Positions 1-5,056 of a DNA stretch of 5,056 nucleotides are shown here, piece after piece. Source of the DNA: Lentisphaeria bacterium. GTDB lineage: Bacteria; Verrucomicrobiota; Lentisphaeria; Victivallales; JAUVCU01. The translations under genes were made by a program, and so were the position numbers. A model generated the notes under the pieces. That model was not told where the DNA came from, made no database searches, and saw nothing but the letters and a program-made list of their open reading frames with translations. Location of the stretch: assembly GCA_030590715.1 (NCBI GenBank), contig JAUVCU010000152.1, positions 1 through 5,056 on the forward strand, in the 5' to 3' direction. Each line of letters starts with the position of its first letter. Positions within the stretch are counted from its first letter, which is position 1.

Positions 1-150
1 AAGTTTTTTAAGTTTGTAGCTGTGATCCTGAAGCTTTCCCCAGGTATTTTGTACGGCGATACTCCCGGTACCGACCACGAGCATAACCATCAGGAAGATT
101 GCAATAGCAACTATCATTTCCAGCAGTGTATATCCGTTTACATTTCTCAT
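1..150 (-). CDS. gspJ: GspJ-like minor pseudopilin, N-terminal 50 residues (cut by left edge)
   Basis: The frame from ATG at 150 stays open for 50 codons to the window edge, so only the N-terminus is seen. It begins MRNVNG/YTLLEM followed by a long hydrophobic stretch (about residues 12-30). This is a class III prepilin leader with Gly at -1, Tyr instead of Phe at +1 and the conserved Glu at +5. Prepilin peptidase would cut after Gly6 and methylate the new N-terminus; the hydrophobic helix then anchors the subunit in the inner membrane and packs it into the pseudopilus. The start codon overlaps the gspI stop in ATGA, with GGGA six bases upstream at 157-160, which points to translational coupling. 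The name GspJ rests mainly on position after G, H and I and on the TLLE leader; the distinguishing C-terminal domain lies outside the window, so another minor pseudopilin such as GspK is not strictly excluded. Confidence 0.75.
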   Translation of the reverse strand, partial: MRNVNGYTLLEMIVAIAIFLMVMLVVGTGSIAVQNTWGKLQDHSYKLKKL

Positions 151-548
151 AGGTCATCCCGATTCATTATTTTGTCTATCTTAAGACTGTCCGCAATATC
201 ACCATTAGGTCCGATCAAATTAACCGTAAGGTTCATAAGCCTCCAGCTTCCGATATCCTCAAGTGCTTCAGTGTGTAATCCTTCTTCTGCATCTTCCACA
301 ACACAAGAAGCGCGATAACCATCGTAATTAAAAATAGATCTTGGTAGAGCCTCATTTGGTCCCGCCAAAAGATAAAATTCGGCAGCCTGGGCAAGCATAT
401 GCTGTTCATGCCAGCGCACCTCAGCTCTGATGCTTCTTGACGTTGAATTGGCCGTCTGGCTCAAAGCGATCATCAACCCCATAGTCAAGATGGCCAGCGA
501 AACCAGAACTTCTAAAAGGGTAAAGTTATTCCTCTTCTGCATCGACAT
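147..548 (-). CDS. gspI: GspI-like minor pseudopilin
   Basis: A 133-residue protein, the usual size for GspI. It begins MSMQKRNN/FTLLEVLVSLAILTMGL: a basic leader, a prepilin cleavage site and a hydrophobic alpha-1 helix (about residues 9-30) with Glu13 at +5 of the mature form. The residue at -1 is Asn, not the usual Gly. In T2SS, GspI forms the pseudopilus tip with GspJ and GspK; the globular part here (about residues 35-133) is short, as expected. The start at 548 is chosen because AGGA lies seven bases upstream (556-559); Met3 at 542 is a weaker alternative. The gene overlaps the end of gspH by 23 bp and its TGA overlaps the next start codon in ATGA. Family (type II pseudopilin) is secure; the subtype rests on gene order, size and the FTLLEVLVSLAI helix. 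Confidence 0.85.
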   Translation of the reverse strand: MSMQKRNNFTLLEVLVSLAILTMGLMIALSQTANSTSRSIRAEVRWHEQHMLAQAAEFYLLAGPNEALPRSIFNYDGYRASCVVEDAEEGLHTEALEDIGSWRLMNLTVNLIGPNGDIADSLKIDKIMNRDDL

Positions 549-1038
549 TCAACATTCCTGTTAGAGGTGAAATAAATAAAAGTCTAGAATGACCTTTAAG
601 CTTGAGATAAAACTCCGGGCCGGAACCTGCACCATCAGGGAAAAAAATAAATTTTACCATTCCTGTGTCAGAGAATAACTCGACACCGTCCTCTAATTCA
701 AGCGTGCAATCTTCAGGCAGTTGGCAAACTGAGAAGTCATCTGAGATAACTTGGGCGGCATAACTATCATCCTTACTAGGGATCTCAAATTTACGTTCAT
801 CGATTTTATACTCGACTTCGATTTTCTTGCCCTGAAGGATAGCCCTATTTGAAGCCTCTTTGGCGAGGGCTTCTATTTCAACGATTGTTTTTTCAATCAT
901 CAAATGGGCCGGCTGATCACCCACATTGGCAATAACCAGCCCGACTACCATCGAAATAACCATAATAACAACAATAAACTCCATTAAAGTAAATGGCTTC
1001 ATTTTGTCTTTATGTGAATTCATAGAAGGTTGTCGCAT
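526..1038 (-). CDS. gspH: GspH-like minor pseudopilin
   Basis: About 170 residues from ATG 1038, typical for GspH/FimT-type pseudopilins. The leader MRQPSMNSHKDKMKP/FTLMEFIVVIMVISMVVGLVI gives a cleavage site before Phe16, Glu20 at +5 and a hydrophobic helix of about 22 residues. The -1 residue is Pro, which is unusual. The C-terminal part has the GspH-like pattern of a beta-rich globular domain ending in FFPDGAGSGPEFYLKLKG and SPLTGMLNV. GspH is a minor pseudopilin placed below the GspI-J-K tip. The start is uncertain: the frame opens at TTG 1050, with ATGs at 1038, 1023 and 1002, and none has a clear Shine-Dalgarno sequence. 1038 is the first ATG after the gspG stop; 1023 would give a more standard 10-residue leader. 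The lack of an RBS suggests reinitiation by ribosomes leaving gspG, about 15 bases upstream. Confidence 0.83.
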   Translation of the reverse strand: MRQPSMNSHKDKMKPFTLMEFIVVIMVISMVVGLVIANVGDQPAHLMIEKTIVEIEALAKEASNRAILQGKKIEVEYKIDERKFEIPSKDDSYAAQVISDDFSVCQLPEDCTLELEDGVELFSDTGMVKFIFFPDGAGSGPEFYLKLKGHSRLLFISPLTGMLNVDAEEE

Positions 1039-1053
1039 GTTTATAAACAACTA

Positions 1054-1467
1054 TTACTTATTAGTAGTAAGGTCTTCTGCGTCACCTTCCCCACCCGATT
1101 GACCATCAGCTCCATTTGAAGTAATTTCGAAATAAGGTTTTTCTGAAAGCTTTTGATAATTGAATTCATTACCCCATGCATCTTTTGGTAGTGTTTTTGC
1201 ATCAATATATGGTCCATTCCACTTTGTTCCTGCTCCTGAATTACTTACAAGTGCTTCAAGTGAATCTGGAATTTTCCCGATATCAAGTCGGTAATCCAAA
1301 ATAGCATTCTTTAAGGTTCTCATTTGAGCAAGAGTTGTATTTTTTTCTGCTTTACCAACATGTTTCATAACTTGCGGCCCCACAAGAGCACCAAGCAAAG
1401 CGATAATAACAATTACCACAACCATCTCGATAAGTGTAAACGAAGTTTTTTTAGCATTTGTTCTCAT
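1054..1467 (-). CDS. gspG: GspG, major pseudopilin of the type II secretion system
   Basis: A 137-residue protein matching GspG end to end. The leader MRTNAKKTS/FTLIEMVVVIVIIALLGALVGP has Ser rather than Gly at -1, Phe10 at +1 and Glu14 at +5, giving a mature subunit of 128 residues. A hydrophobic helix (10-30) continues into an amphipathic helix with the GspG pattern of Asn, Leu and Lys residues and ILDYRLDIGKIP (about 56-67). The family signatures GPYID (85-89), PKDAWGN (94-100) and the C-terminal SNGADGQSGGEGDAEDL (117-133) are present; the last is the calcium-binding loop needed for pseudopilus stability in GspG. It polymerises into the periplasmic pseudopilus that pushes substrate through the secretin. 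ATG 1467 has the strongest Shine-Dalgarno of the operon (GGGAAGGTG at 1472-1480), in keeping with its role as the most abundant subunit. It lies 52 bases after gspF. Confidence 0.96.
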   Translation of the reverse strand: MRTNAKKTSFTLIEMVVVIVIIALLGALVGPQVMKHVGKAEKNTTLAQMRTLKNAILDYRLDIGKIPDSLEALVSNSGAGTKWNGPYIDAKTLPKDAWGNEFNYQKLSEKPYFEITSNGADGQSGGEGDAEDLTTNK

Positions 1468-1471
1468 AATT

Positions 1472-1480
1472 CACCTTCCC
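1472..1480 (-). promoter_or_regulatory. Strong ribosome binding site of gspG
   Basis: Read on the minus strand this is GGGAAGGTG, four bases before the ATG at 1467, with the AGG core at normal spacing. It is much closer to consensus than the sites of the neighbouring pseudopilin genes and supports both the chosen start and high expression of the major pseudopilin. Confidence 0.75.
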
Positions 1481-1488
1481 TTTATTAA

Positions 1489-1494
1489 ATTATA
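1489..1494 (-). promoter_or_regulatory. Possible internal promoter -10 box ahead of gspG
   Basis: The gspF-gspG spacer contains a perfect TATAAT on the minus strand, in the context TTATATAATTTAA, ending 21 bases before the gspG start. A transcript starting about seven bases downstream would have a short leader carrying the GGGAAGGTG ribosome site. No good -35 hexamer lies 16-18 bases upstream and the spacer is AT-rich, so a chance match is quite possible. It is listed because the major pseudopilin is needed in excess over its neighbours. Confidence 0.25.
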
Positions 1495-1519
1495 TAACCA
1501 ATTAATGCGTAAATGTAGT

Positions 1520-2716
1520 CTAGATATCACTCATTTCCAGTATAGCCATAAATATAGATACGACAACTAATAAAATAATAAATGATAGACCAAGTATCAC
1601 AAAAGGCTCAAAAAGGGATAACAGTCTTTTTATTTTAGTTTTAAGTATCTTTTCATACCGTGCCGCGACCAGATCGAGCATTTCACCAAGTTTACCCGAC
1701 TCTTCACCCACATGCAGCATCTGTATCGCACTATTAGGCACAAATTTACTTTTACTCAGAGTCTGTGACAGCTTAGCCCCGCCTCTAAGACCGGCAGATA
1801 TACTTGAGACACTTTTTAGAATCGGAATATTGTGGATCACTTTTGAAGCAATAGTTATTGAGTTGAGGATCGGCACATGATTATTTACAAGTACCCCGAG
1901 AGTTCTAAAGTAGCGGCTAATTTCCATCGTTTGAACCAAATCGGATGTAAACGGCATCCGAACCATAATATTATCCCACCACAGCTTCGCAACTCCACCT
2001 CGAGTGACACTACGGACAAATGCGATAAACATAATCAACCACAGCCACCATAGAGAGGTCGCTGTTTGACTAACCAGGAGCAATAGCTTTGTTGGACCCG
2101 GAAGGTCTTTTCCCATATCGATAAATAATTTGGAGAACCTTGGAATAAACACCGTAAAAAGCAAAGCTATAACACCAAAAGTTACAACAAGAATAATAAC
2201 AGGGTATATAGAGCTTGTAATCAGAAATTCTTTCAGTTCTTTTCTATCATTCAGGAATTTCTGAAGTTCAGCCATCACCTCATTAAGAGCCCCGGACTCC
2301 TCGCCTGCCTCAACCATGTTTGAATATATTTTAGGAAACATTGCCCCGTGGTTACGGATAAGGTCGGAAAACTTTTTCCCCTCATGCAGCCCTTTTCTTA
2401 TGCGGTAAACGACATCTTTAAAAGTATCGCTATCGCTTCCTGCGGCGATCATCCCTAGTGATACTTCAAGAGGAATATGCGCTTCAAGCAGCGGTACCAG
2501 CGTATCCGTAAACTCGTAATAATCGAAACGGCTTGATTTGAATATACTAGAAAAATCTTTCCGGATGTAATCCGTATCTGAAGTACCAATATATTCGAGT
2601 GGTTTAACCCCCCGCACTCTAAGTCTTGAAACCGAGTCACTCTTTGAATCGGCCTCAACGGTGAGTTCCGAGATCTCTCCTGAACTATCACACACCCTGT
2701 ATTTATAAAGCGGCAT
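1520..2716 (-). CDS. gspF: GspF, inner-membrane platform protein of type II secretion
   Basis: A full-length 398-residue GspF/PilC family protein. It opens with the usual MPLYKYRVCDSSGE and a small N-terminal domain (about 1-45), then has two repeated T2SSF domains (about 65-190 and 265-390). Each carries the family signature: EAGEESGAL (136-144) in the first and HVGEESGKL (335-343) in the second. Three membrane segments are evident: about 170-191, 222-235 and 371-393. GspF sits in the inner membrane at the centre of the assembly and links the cytoplasmic ATPase GspE to pseudopilus subunit addition. The gene starts 48 bases after the chimeric ORF that holds the GspE C-terminus; the ATG at 2716 has only a weak purine-rich site (GAGAAAAG) just upstream. 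Nothing looks truncated. A type IV pilus PilC is the related alternative, but the gspGHIJ context favours GspF. Confidence 0.95.
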   Translation of the reverse strand: MPLYKYRVCDSSGEISELTVEADSKSDSVSRLRVRGVKPLEYIGTSDTDYIRKDFSSIFKSSRFDYYEFTDTLVPLLEAHIPLEVSLGMIAAGSDSDTFKDVVYRIRKGLHEGKKFSDLIRNHGAMFPKIYSNMVEAGEESGALNEVMAELQKFLNDRKELKEFLITSSIYPVIILVVTFGVIALLFTVFIPRFSKLFIDMGKDLPGPTKLLLLVSQTATSLWWLWLIMFIAFVRSVTRGGVAKLWWDNIMVRMPFTSDLVQTMEISRYFRTLGVLVNNHVPILNSITIASKVIHNIPILKSVSSISAGLRGGAKLSQTLSKSKFVPNSAIQMLHVGEESGKLGEMLDLVAARYEKILKTKIKRLLSLFEPFVILGLSFIILLVVVSIFMAILEMSDI

Positions 2717-2764
2717 CTTTTCTCGACTGTTTTTAGTTACAAAAAGCGTTTCCGGTTTACACGA

Positions 2765-3595
2765 TTACGAATCATTTATGATTCTTGCTATTTCAACGTC
2801 CGTCGTCAGACCTTCATTTATTTTTCTTTGCCCGTCTTCAACCAGCGTTTTCATACCGTTTTTCTTTGCAATCTCTGCAATTTTAATGCTGTCTGAATTT
2901 TGACTTATAGCTTCTCTTATTTCCGAATCCACCGTCATCAATTCAAAAATGGCTGTCCTTCCTTTGAATCCGGAACCACTGCAGTTTTTACATTTACTAT
3001 TCACGGCATAAACACCCTCTCCATGACAAACATTACAACACTCGCGTACAAGCCGCTGGGAAAGCACCCCGCGCAGCGCTGAAGACAACAAAAATCCCTC
3101 AAGCCCCATATCCAGAAGCCGACTGATCGTCCCGGCCGCATCATTAGTGTGCAGTGTGCTAAAACCTATCTCATTTAACAATTCATCCCAGACCGTGCTT
3201 AAAACGGCAAATATTCGAACTCTGTACTTGCTATTATCTTTAAAATCCGCATCAGGAATAACACGATAACACCACTTTACGGAGTCGACAGGGAAAGGAA
3301 TATTCTGAGATATCTCGAAACTTATTAACTGCGAAAGATCATTTAAAGGAACTCTTGGAACAGAGATCTCTATAACGGTCGATTTAGGAATATTACCGCT
3401 CAAAACAACAAGACAACTATCTGTGTGGCGTATCTTCTTATTGACGAAAAATAGCTTCGAAGCAAAATCCATCGACTGGTCAAGTTCACAATAGTGCCTA
3501 ACCGGTTTGCATGATCCACGGACGGTCTTCAACAGCATTCCGTAGACATTCTTCTCTTTATCCCACGATACAACAAGACATTCTTTATAAGACAT
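2765..3595 (-). CDS. In-frame chimera: PilM/GspL-like N-terminus joined to GspE C-terminus (probable deletion product)
   Basis: An intact ORF of 276 residues from ATG 3595. Residues 1 to about 143 resemble the N-terminal part of PilM-type actin-fold proteins: KECLVVSW near the start, then EISVPRVPLNDLSQLISFEI and NIPFPVDSVKWCYRVI (to about 113), matching the PilM segment in which a helix precedes IPFP. From about residue 144 the sequence is the GspE/PilB ATPase C-terminus: the His box FSTLHTNDAAGTISRLLDMG (145-164), LRGVLSQRLVREC, two CxxC pairs (187/190 and 202/205, the zinc motif with a short 11-residue spacer), GFKGRTAIFEL and a typical GMKTLVEDG...GLTT ending. Walker A, Asp box and Walker B, which precede STLHTN in GspE, are absent, so it cannot be a working ATPase. 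GspE is usually around 500-570 residues and PilM around 350. Both folds are broken mid-domain, so a deletion or a sequencing chimera is likelier than a functional fusion. The start at 3595 is preferred because PilM similarity begins there and AGGA lies upstream; ATG 3652 would add 19 residues. Confidence 0.85.
   Translation of the reverse strand: MSYKECLVVSWDKEKNVYGMLLKTVRGSCKPVRHYCELDQSMDFASKLFFVNKKIRHTDSCLVVLSGNIPKSTVIEISVPRVPLNDLSQLISFEISQNIPFPVDSVKWCYRVIPDADFKDNSKYRVRIFAVLSTVWDELLNEIGFSTLHTNDAAGTISRLLDMGLEGFLLSSALRGVLSQRLVRECCNVCHGEGVYAVNSKCKNCSGSGFKGRTAIFELMTVDSEIREAISQNSDSIKIAEIAKKNGMKTLVEDGQRKINEGLTTDVEIARIINDS
3158..3169 (-). other. Inferred PilM/GspE junction
   Basis: On the minus strand the codons read GAG ATA GGT TTT AGC ACA CTG CAC. 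Up to about GGT TTT the protein continues as the PilM-like helix (DELLNEIGF, where PilM proteins usually have a Gly-hydrophobic pair). From TTT AGC onward it is the GspE His box (normally preceded by GHLV). The Gly-Phe pair would fit either parent, so a few bases of microhomology at the breakpoint are plausible, but the parental sequences are not in the window and this cannot be confirmed here. Confidence 0.65.
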
Positions 3596-3604
3596 CCAGT
3601 TCGT

Positions 3605-3608
3605 TCCT
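3605..3608 (-). promoter_or_regulatory. Ribosome binding site favouring the 3595 start of the chimeric ORF
   Basis: AGGA on the minus strand, nine bases before ATG 3595. The upstream alternative ATG 3652 has only AGG at a similar distance, and the 19 extra residues it would add (cysteine-rich MFCACFDNANIK...) do not resemble a PilM N-terminus. The choice is moderate, not firm. Confidence 0.45.
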
Positions 3609-3717
3609 ATGCATAGTTTTATGTTCGCATTATCAAAACAAGCACAAAACATGCCAGAGAACCTATAAAAGCTCTTCAGCCATACAATAAGAGAAAACAG
3701 AAAGGCAGGTTGCTTTT

Positions 3718-3745
3718 AGTGTACACGATCACAACACAATGTCAG
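3718..3745 (-). promoter_or_regulatory. Candidate sigma-70-type promoter for the secretion operon
   Basis: In the gap after the helicase gene, the minus strand reads CTGACA (3740-3745, five of six matches to TTGACA), a 16-base spacer and TACACT (3718-3723, four of six matches to TATAAT). Transcription would start near 3711, leaving a leader of roughly 115 bases to the ATG at 3595. It is the best promoter-like pair in the gap and sits where the operon promoter is expected, since the helicase gene is functionally unrelated. The match is by eye only. Confidence 0.35.
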
Positions 3746-3760
3746 AAAAAAGACTAGAGC

Positions 3761-5056
3761 CTATCTCAAATCCTGAGAAAGGAGTTCGACTGCTTTGAGT
3801 CGCTCCAGAAGCATCGAGTGACGCGGTTTCTGTCGAGTGTTTTTCACTGCCATAGAAATTGCCCTCTTACATCCCACAAGAATCAACAGCTTCTTCGCAC
3901 GTGTCATTCCCGTGTACAGCAGATTTCGCTGAAGCATCATAAAATGCTGAGATAGAATAGGCATAACCACAACAGGAAATTCGCTTCCCTGAGATTTATG
4001 AACGGTAATTGCATAAGCCAGACGAATCTGATCAGCCTCGTCAAAATCGTAGTCGACCGCACACTCTTCATAACTGACAATGAACTTTTTGTCCTGCGTA
4101 TCTATTTCGGTAATGAAGCCCATATCACCGTTGAACACGTTCTTGTCGTAGTTATTGGAAGTCTGCATCACTTTGTCGCCGGCTTTATACGTTTTCTCAC
4201 CAAACTTAAACTGAGGCTTTTTACCGCCATTTAATTCAAGCTGCAGCTTTTCATTAAGCGTTTCCGTACCTGATGAACCGCGATTCATCGGTGTAAGCAC
4301 CTGAATATCTCTTTTAGAGTTGAAATTGAATCGTTCAGGAATCCGTTCCTTAACCATTTTGGTAATAAGTTCCGCTACTTTTTCAGGGTCGTCCTGATCT
4401 ATACAATAAAAGTCTGTCAACTGATCTTTCGGCAGGCGCTCAACTTCGGGCAGCATTCCCGAATTAACTCTATGTGAGTTTGTAATAATCCTACTTCCTT
4501 CACCCTGTCTATAGATTTTTTTGAGGTGAGTCACTGCGCATTTTTCAGATTGGATTAAATCCAACAGTACACGACCTGGCCCGACTGAAGGGAGCTGATC
4601 AACATCACCAACGAAAACCACCGTCGTTCCCGGACTGATCGCACGAAACAAAAATACAGCAAGCGGAAGATCGAGCATAGAAGTCTCATCGACAATCAGC
4701 AGATCACATTCCAGAGGTTGCTCGTAGCCATGCACAAAGTGAGCCTTAATCGGATCCCACTTCAGAAGACGATGAATCGTTTTGGCTTCAACACCACACG
4801 ATTCTGTCATGCGTTTTGCGGCACGCCCAGTTGGAGCAGCAAGAAAAACGTTCAATTTTGATTTTTTAGCTCTGCGGACGATTTCGCCAACTACTGTTGT
4901 TTTACCAACACCTGGACCACCGGTTATAATACTGAATGGATTTTCACCGACTTTATCAACAGCACTAAGCTGAACATCATCAAACATCTGCCCTTCCAAA
5001 GCAGCAACACGCATCATCTCATCACCGGCATGCTCCGGCACACTTGTCAGATCTTC
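3761..5056 (-). CDS. recD2: RecD2-type ATP-dependent DNA helicase, C-terminal 431 residues (N-terminus beyond right edge)
   Basis: A superfamily 1B helicase of the RecD2/exonuclease V alpha-like group, a 5'-3' DNA helicase in repair and recombination. Counting from the first visible residue, the core motifs appear in order: Walker A TGGPGVGKTT (45-54), motif Ia LAAPTGRAAKRM (72-83), TIHRLL (93-98), Walker B LLIVDETSML (119-128), motif III VFVGDVDQLPSVGPG (147-161), YRQ (182-184), VLTPMNRG (253-260), NGDMGFI (309-315), and the UvrD-C-like end YAITVHKSQGSEF (348-360) with NLLYTGMTRAKKLLILVG (378-395). RecD2 proteins are about 720-750 residues, so roughly the N-terminal 300 (helix-hairpin-helix region) lie outside. 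The frame is open to the edge, so a GTG at 5041 is not the start. No RecB/RecC partner is visible, which fits stand-alone RecD2. It ends over 100 bases before the secretion genes and shows no functional link to them. All catalytic motifs are intact. Confidence 0.93.
   Translation of the reverse strand, partial: EDLTSVPEHAGDEMMRVAALEGQMFDDVQLSAVDKVGENPFSIITGGPGVGKTTVVGEIVRRAKKSKLNVFLAAPTGRAAKRMTESCGVEAKTIHRLLKWDPIKAHFVHGYEQPLECDLLIVDETSMLDLPLAVFLFRAISPGTTVVFVGDVDQLPSVGPGRVLLDLIQSEKCAVTHLKKIYRQGEGSRIITNSHRVNSGMLPEVERLPKDQLTDFYCIDQDDPEKVAELITKMVKERIPERFNFNSKRDIQVLTPMNRGSSGTETLNEKLQLELNGGKKPQFKFGEKTYKAGDKVMQTSNNYDKNVFNGDMGFITEIDTQDKKFIVSYEECAVDYDFDEADQIRLAYAITVHKSQGSEFPVVVMPILSQHFMMLQRNLLYTGMTRAKKLLILVGCKRAISMAVKNTRQKPRHSMLLERLKAVELLSQDLR

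Noticed and set aside
22..318. Plus-strand open frame of 98 codons opposite gspI and gspJ
   Set aside because: It is antisense to two well-supported pseudopilin genes, has no recognisable domain and no convincing start signal. The same applies to the plus-strand frames at 2900-3082, 3998-4234 and 4782-4973 and the minus-strand frame at 2455-2691 inside gspF.
3719..3726. Perfect 8-base palindrome GTGTACAC in the gap before the chimeric ORF
   Set aside because: It overlaps the candidate -10 region and could be an operator, but a single 8-base palindrome is expected by chance and no second copy was noticed.
3746..3778. A TCTCA/TGAGA hairpin (3764-3778) at the end of the helicase gene followed on the minus strand by six Ts (3746-3751), resembling an intrinsic terminator
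   Set aside because: The stem is only five AT-rich base pairs and lies within the last codons, and the T run begins about 12 bases after the stem instead of directly behind it.
5039..5041. GTG as a start codon of a complete 426-residue helicase
   Set aside because: The frame continues open to the window edge and RecD2 proteins have about 300 more N-terminal residues, so the GTG is internal.
3761..5056. A functional link between the RecD2 helicase and the secretion operon, for example as a DNA uptake or competence module
   Set aside because: They share only strand and proximity, with over 100 bases and a candidate promoter between them; nothing in the window ties DNA processing to these pseudopilins.

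Overview
The window is a compact run of genes that all read on the minus strand, so transcription goes from high to low coordinates. The order is: the C-terminal part of a RecD2-type DNA helicase (cut by the right edge), a short intergenic stretch with a possible promoter, then a type II secretion (T2SS) / type IV pilus-like operon. The operon holds a PilM-GspE chimeric ORF, gspF, gspG, gspH, gspI and the first 50 codons of a gspJ-like gene (cut by the left edge). No RNA genes, CRISPR arrays, insertion sequences or long repeats are visible, and no gene-free stretch exceeds about 170 bases.

The organism is a Gram-negative-type bacterium of moderate GC content. A PilM-like actin-fold gene beside a gspEFGHIJ block, together with pseudopilins cleaved at motifs without the usual Gly at -1 (S/F, P/F, N/F), is reminiscent of the PVC group, particularly Lentisphaerota or Kiritimatiellota. 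This is an inference from general familiarity, not a search, and is held loosely.

GspF is the inner-membrane platform. GspG is the major pseudopilin, with the C-terminal calcium-loop signature intact. GspH, GspI and GspJ are the minor, tip-forming pseudopilins. gspH and gspI overlap by 23 bp, and gspI and gspJ overlap in an ATGA, so they are probably translationally coupled.

The notable anomaly is the gene before gspF. It should be the GspE secretion ATPase. Instead its first half is a PilM/GspL-like N-terminus and its second half is only the last ~130 residues of GspE, joined in frame in the middle of two folds. The Walker A, Asp box and Walker B segments are missing, as are the C-terminal part of PilM and any genes that normally lie between. 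The best reading is a large in-frame deletion, or a sequencing/amplification/assembly chimera, rather than a designed domain fusion. If it is real, this locus encodes no working motor of its own. I see no convincing new biological system beyond this chimera and the unusual prepilin cleavage sites.
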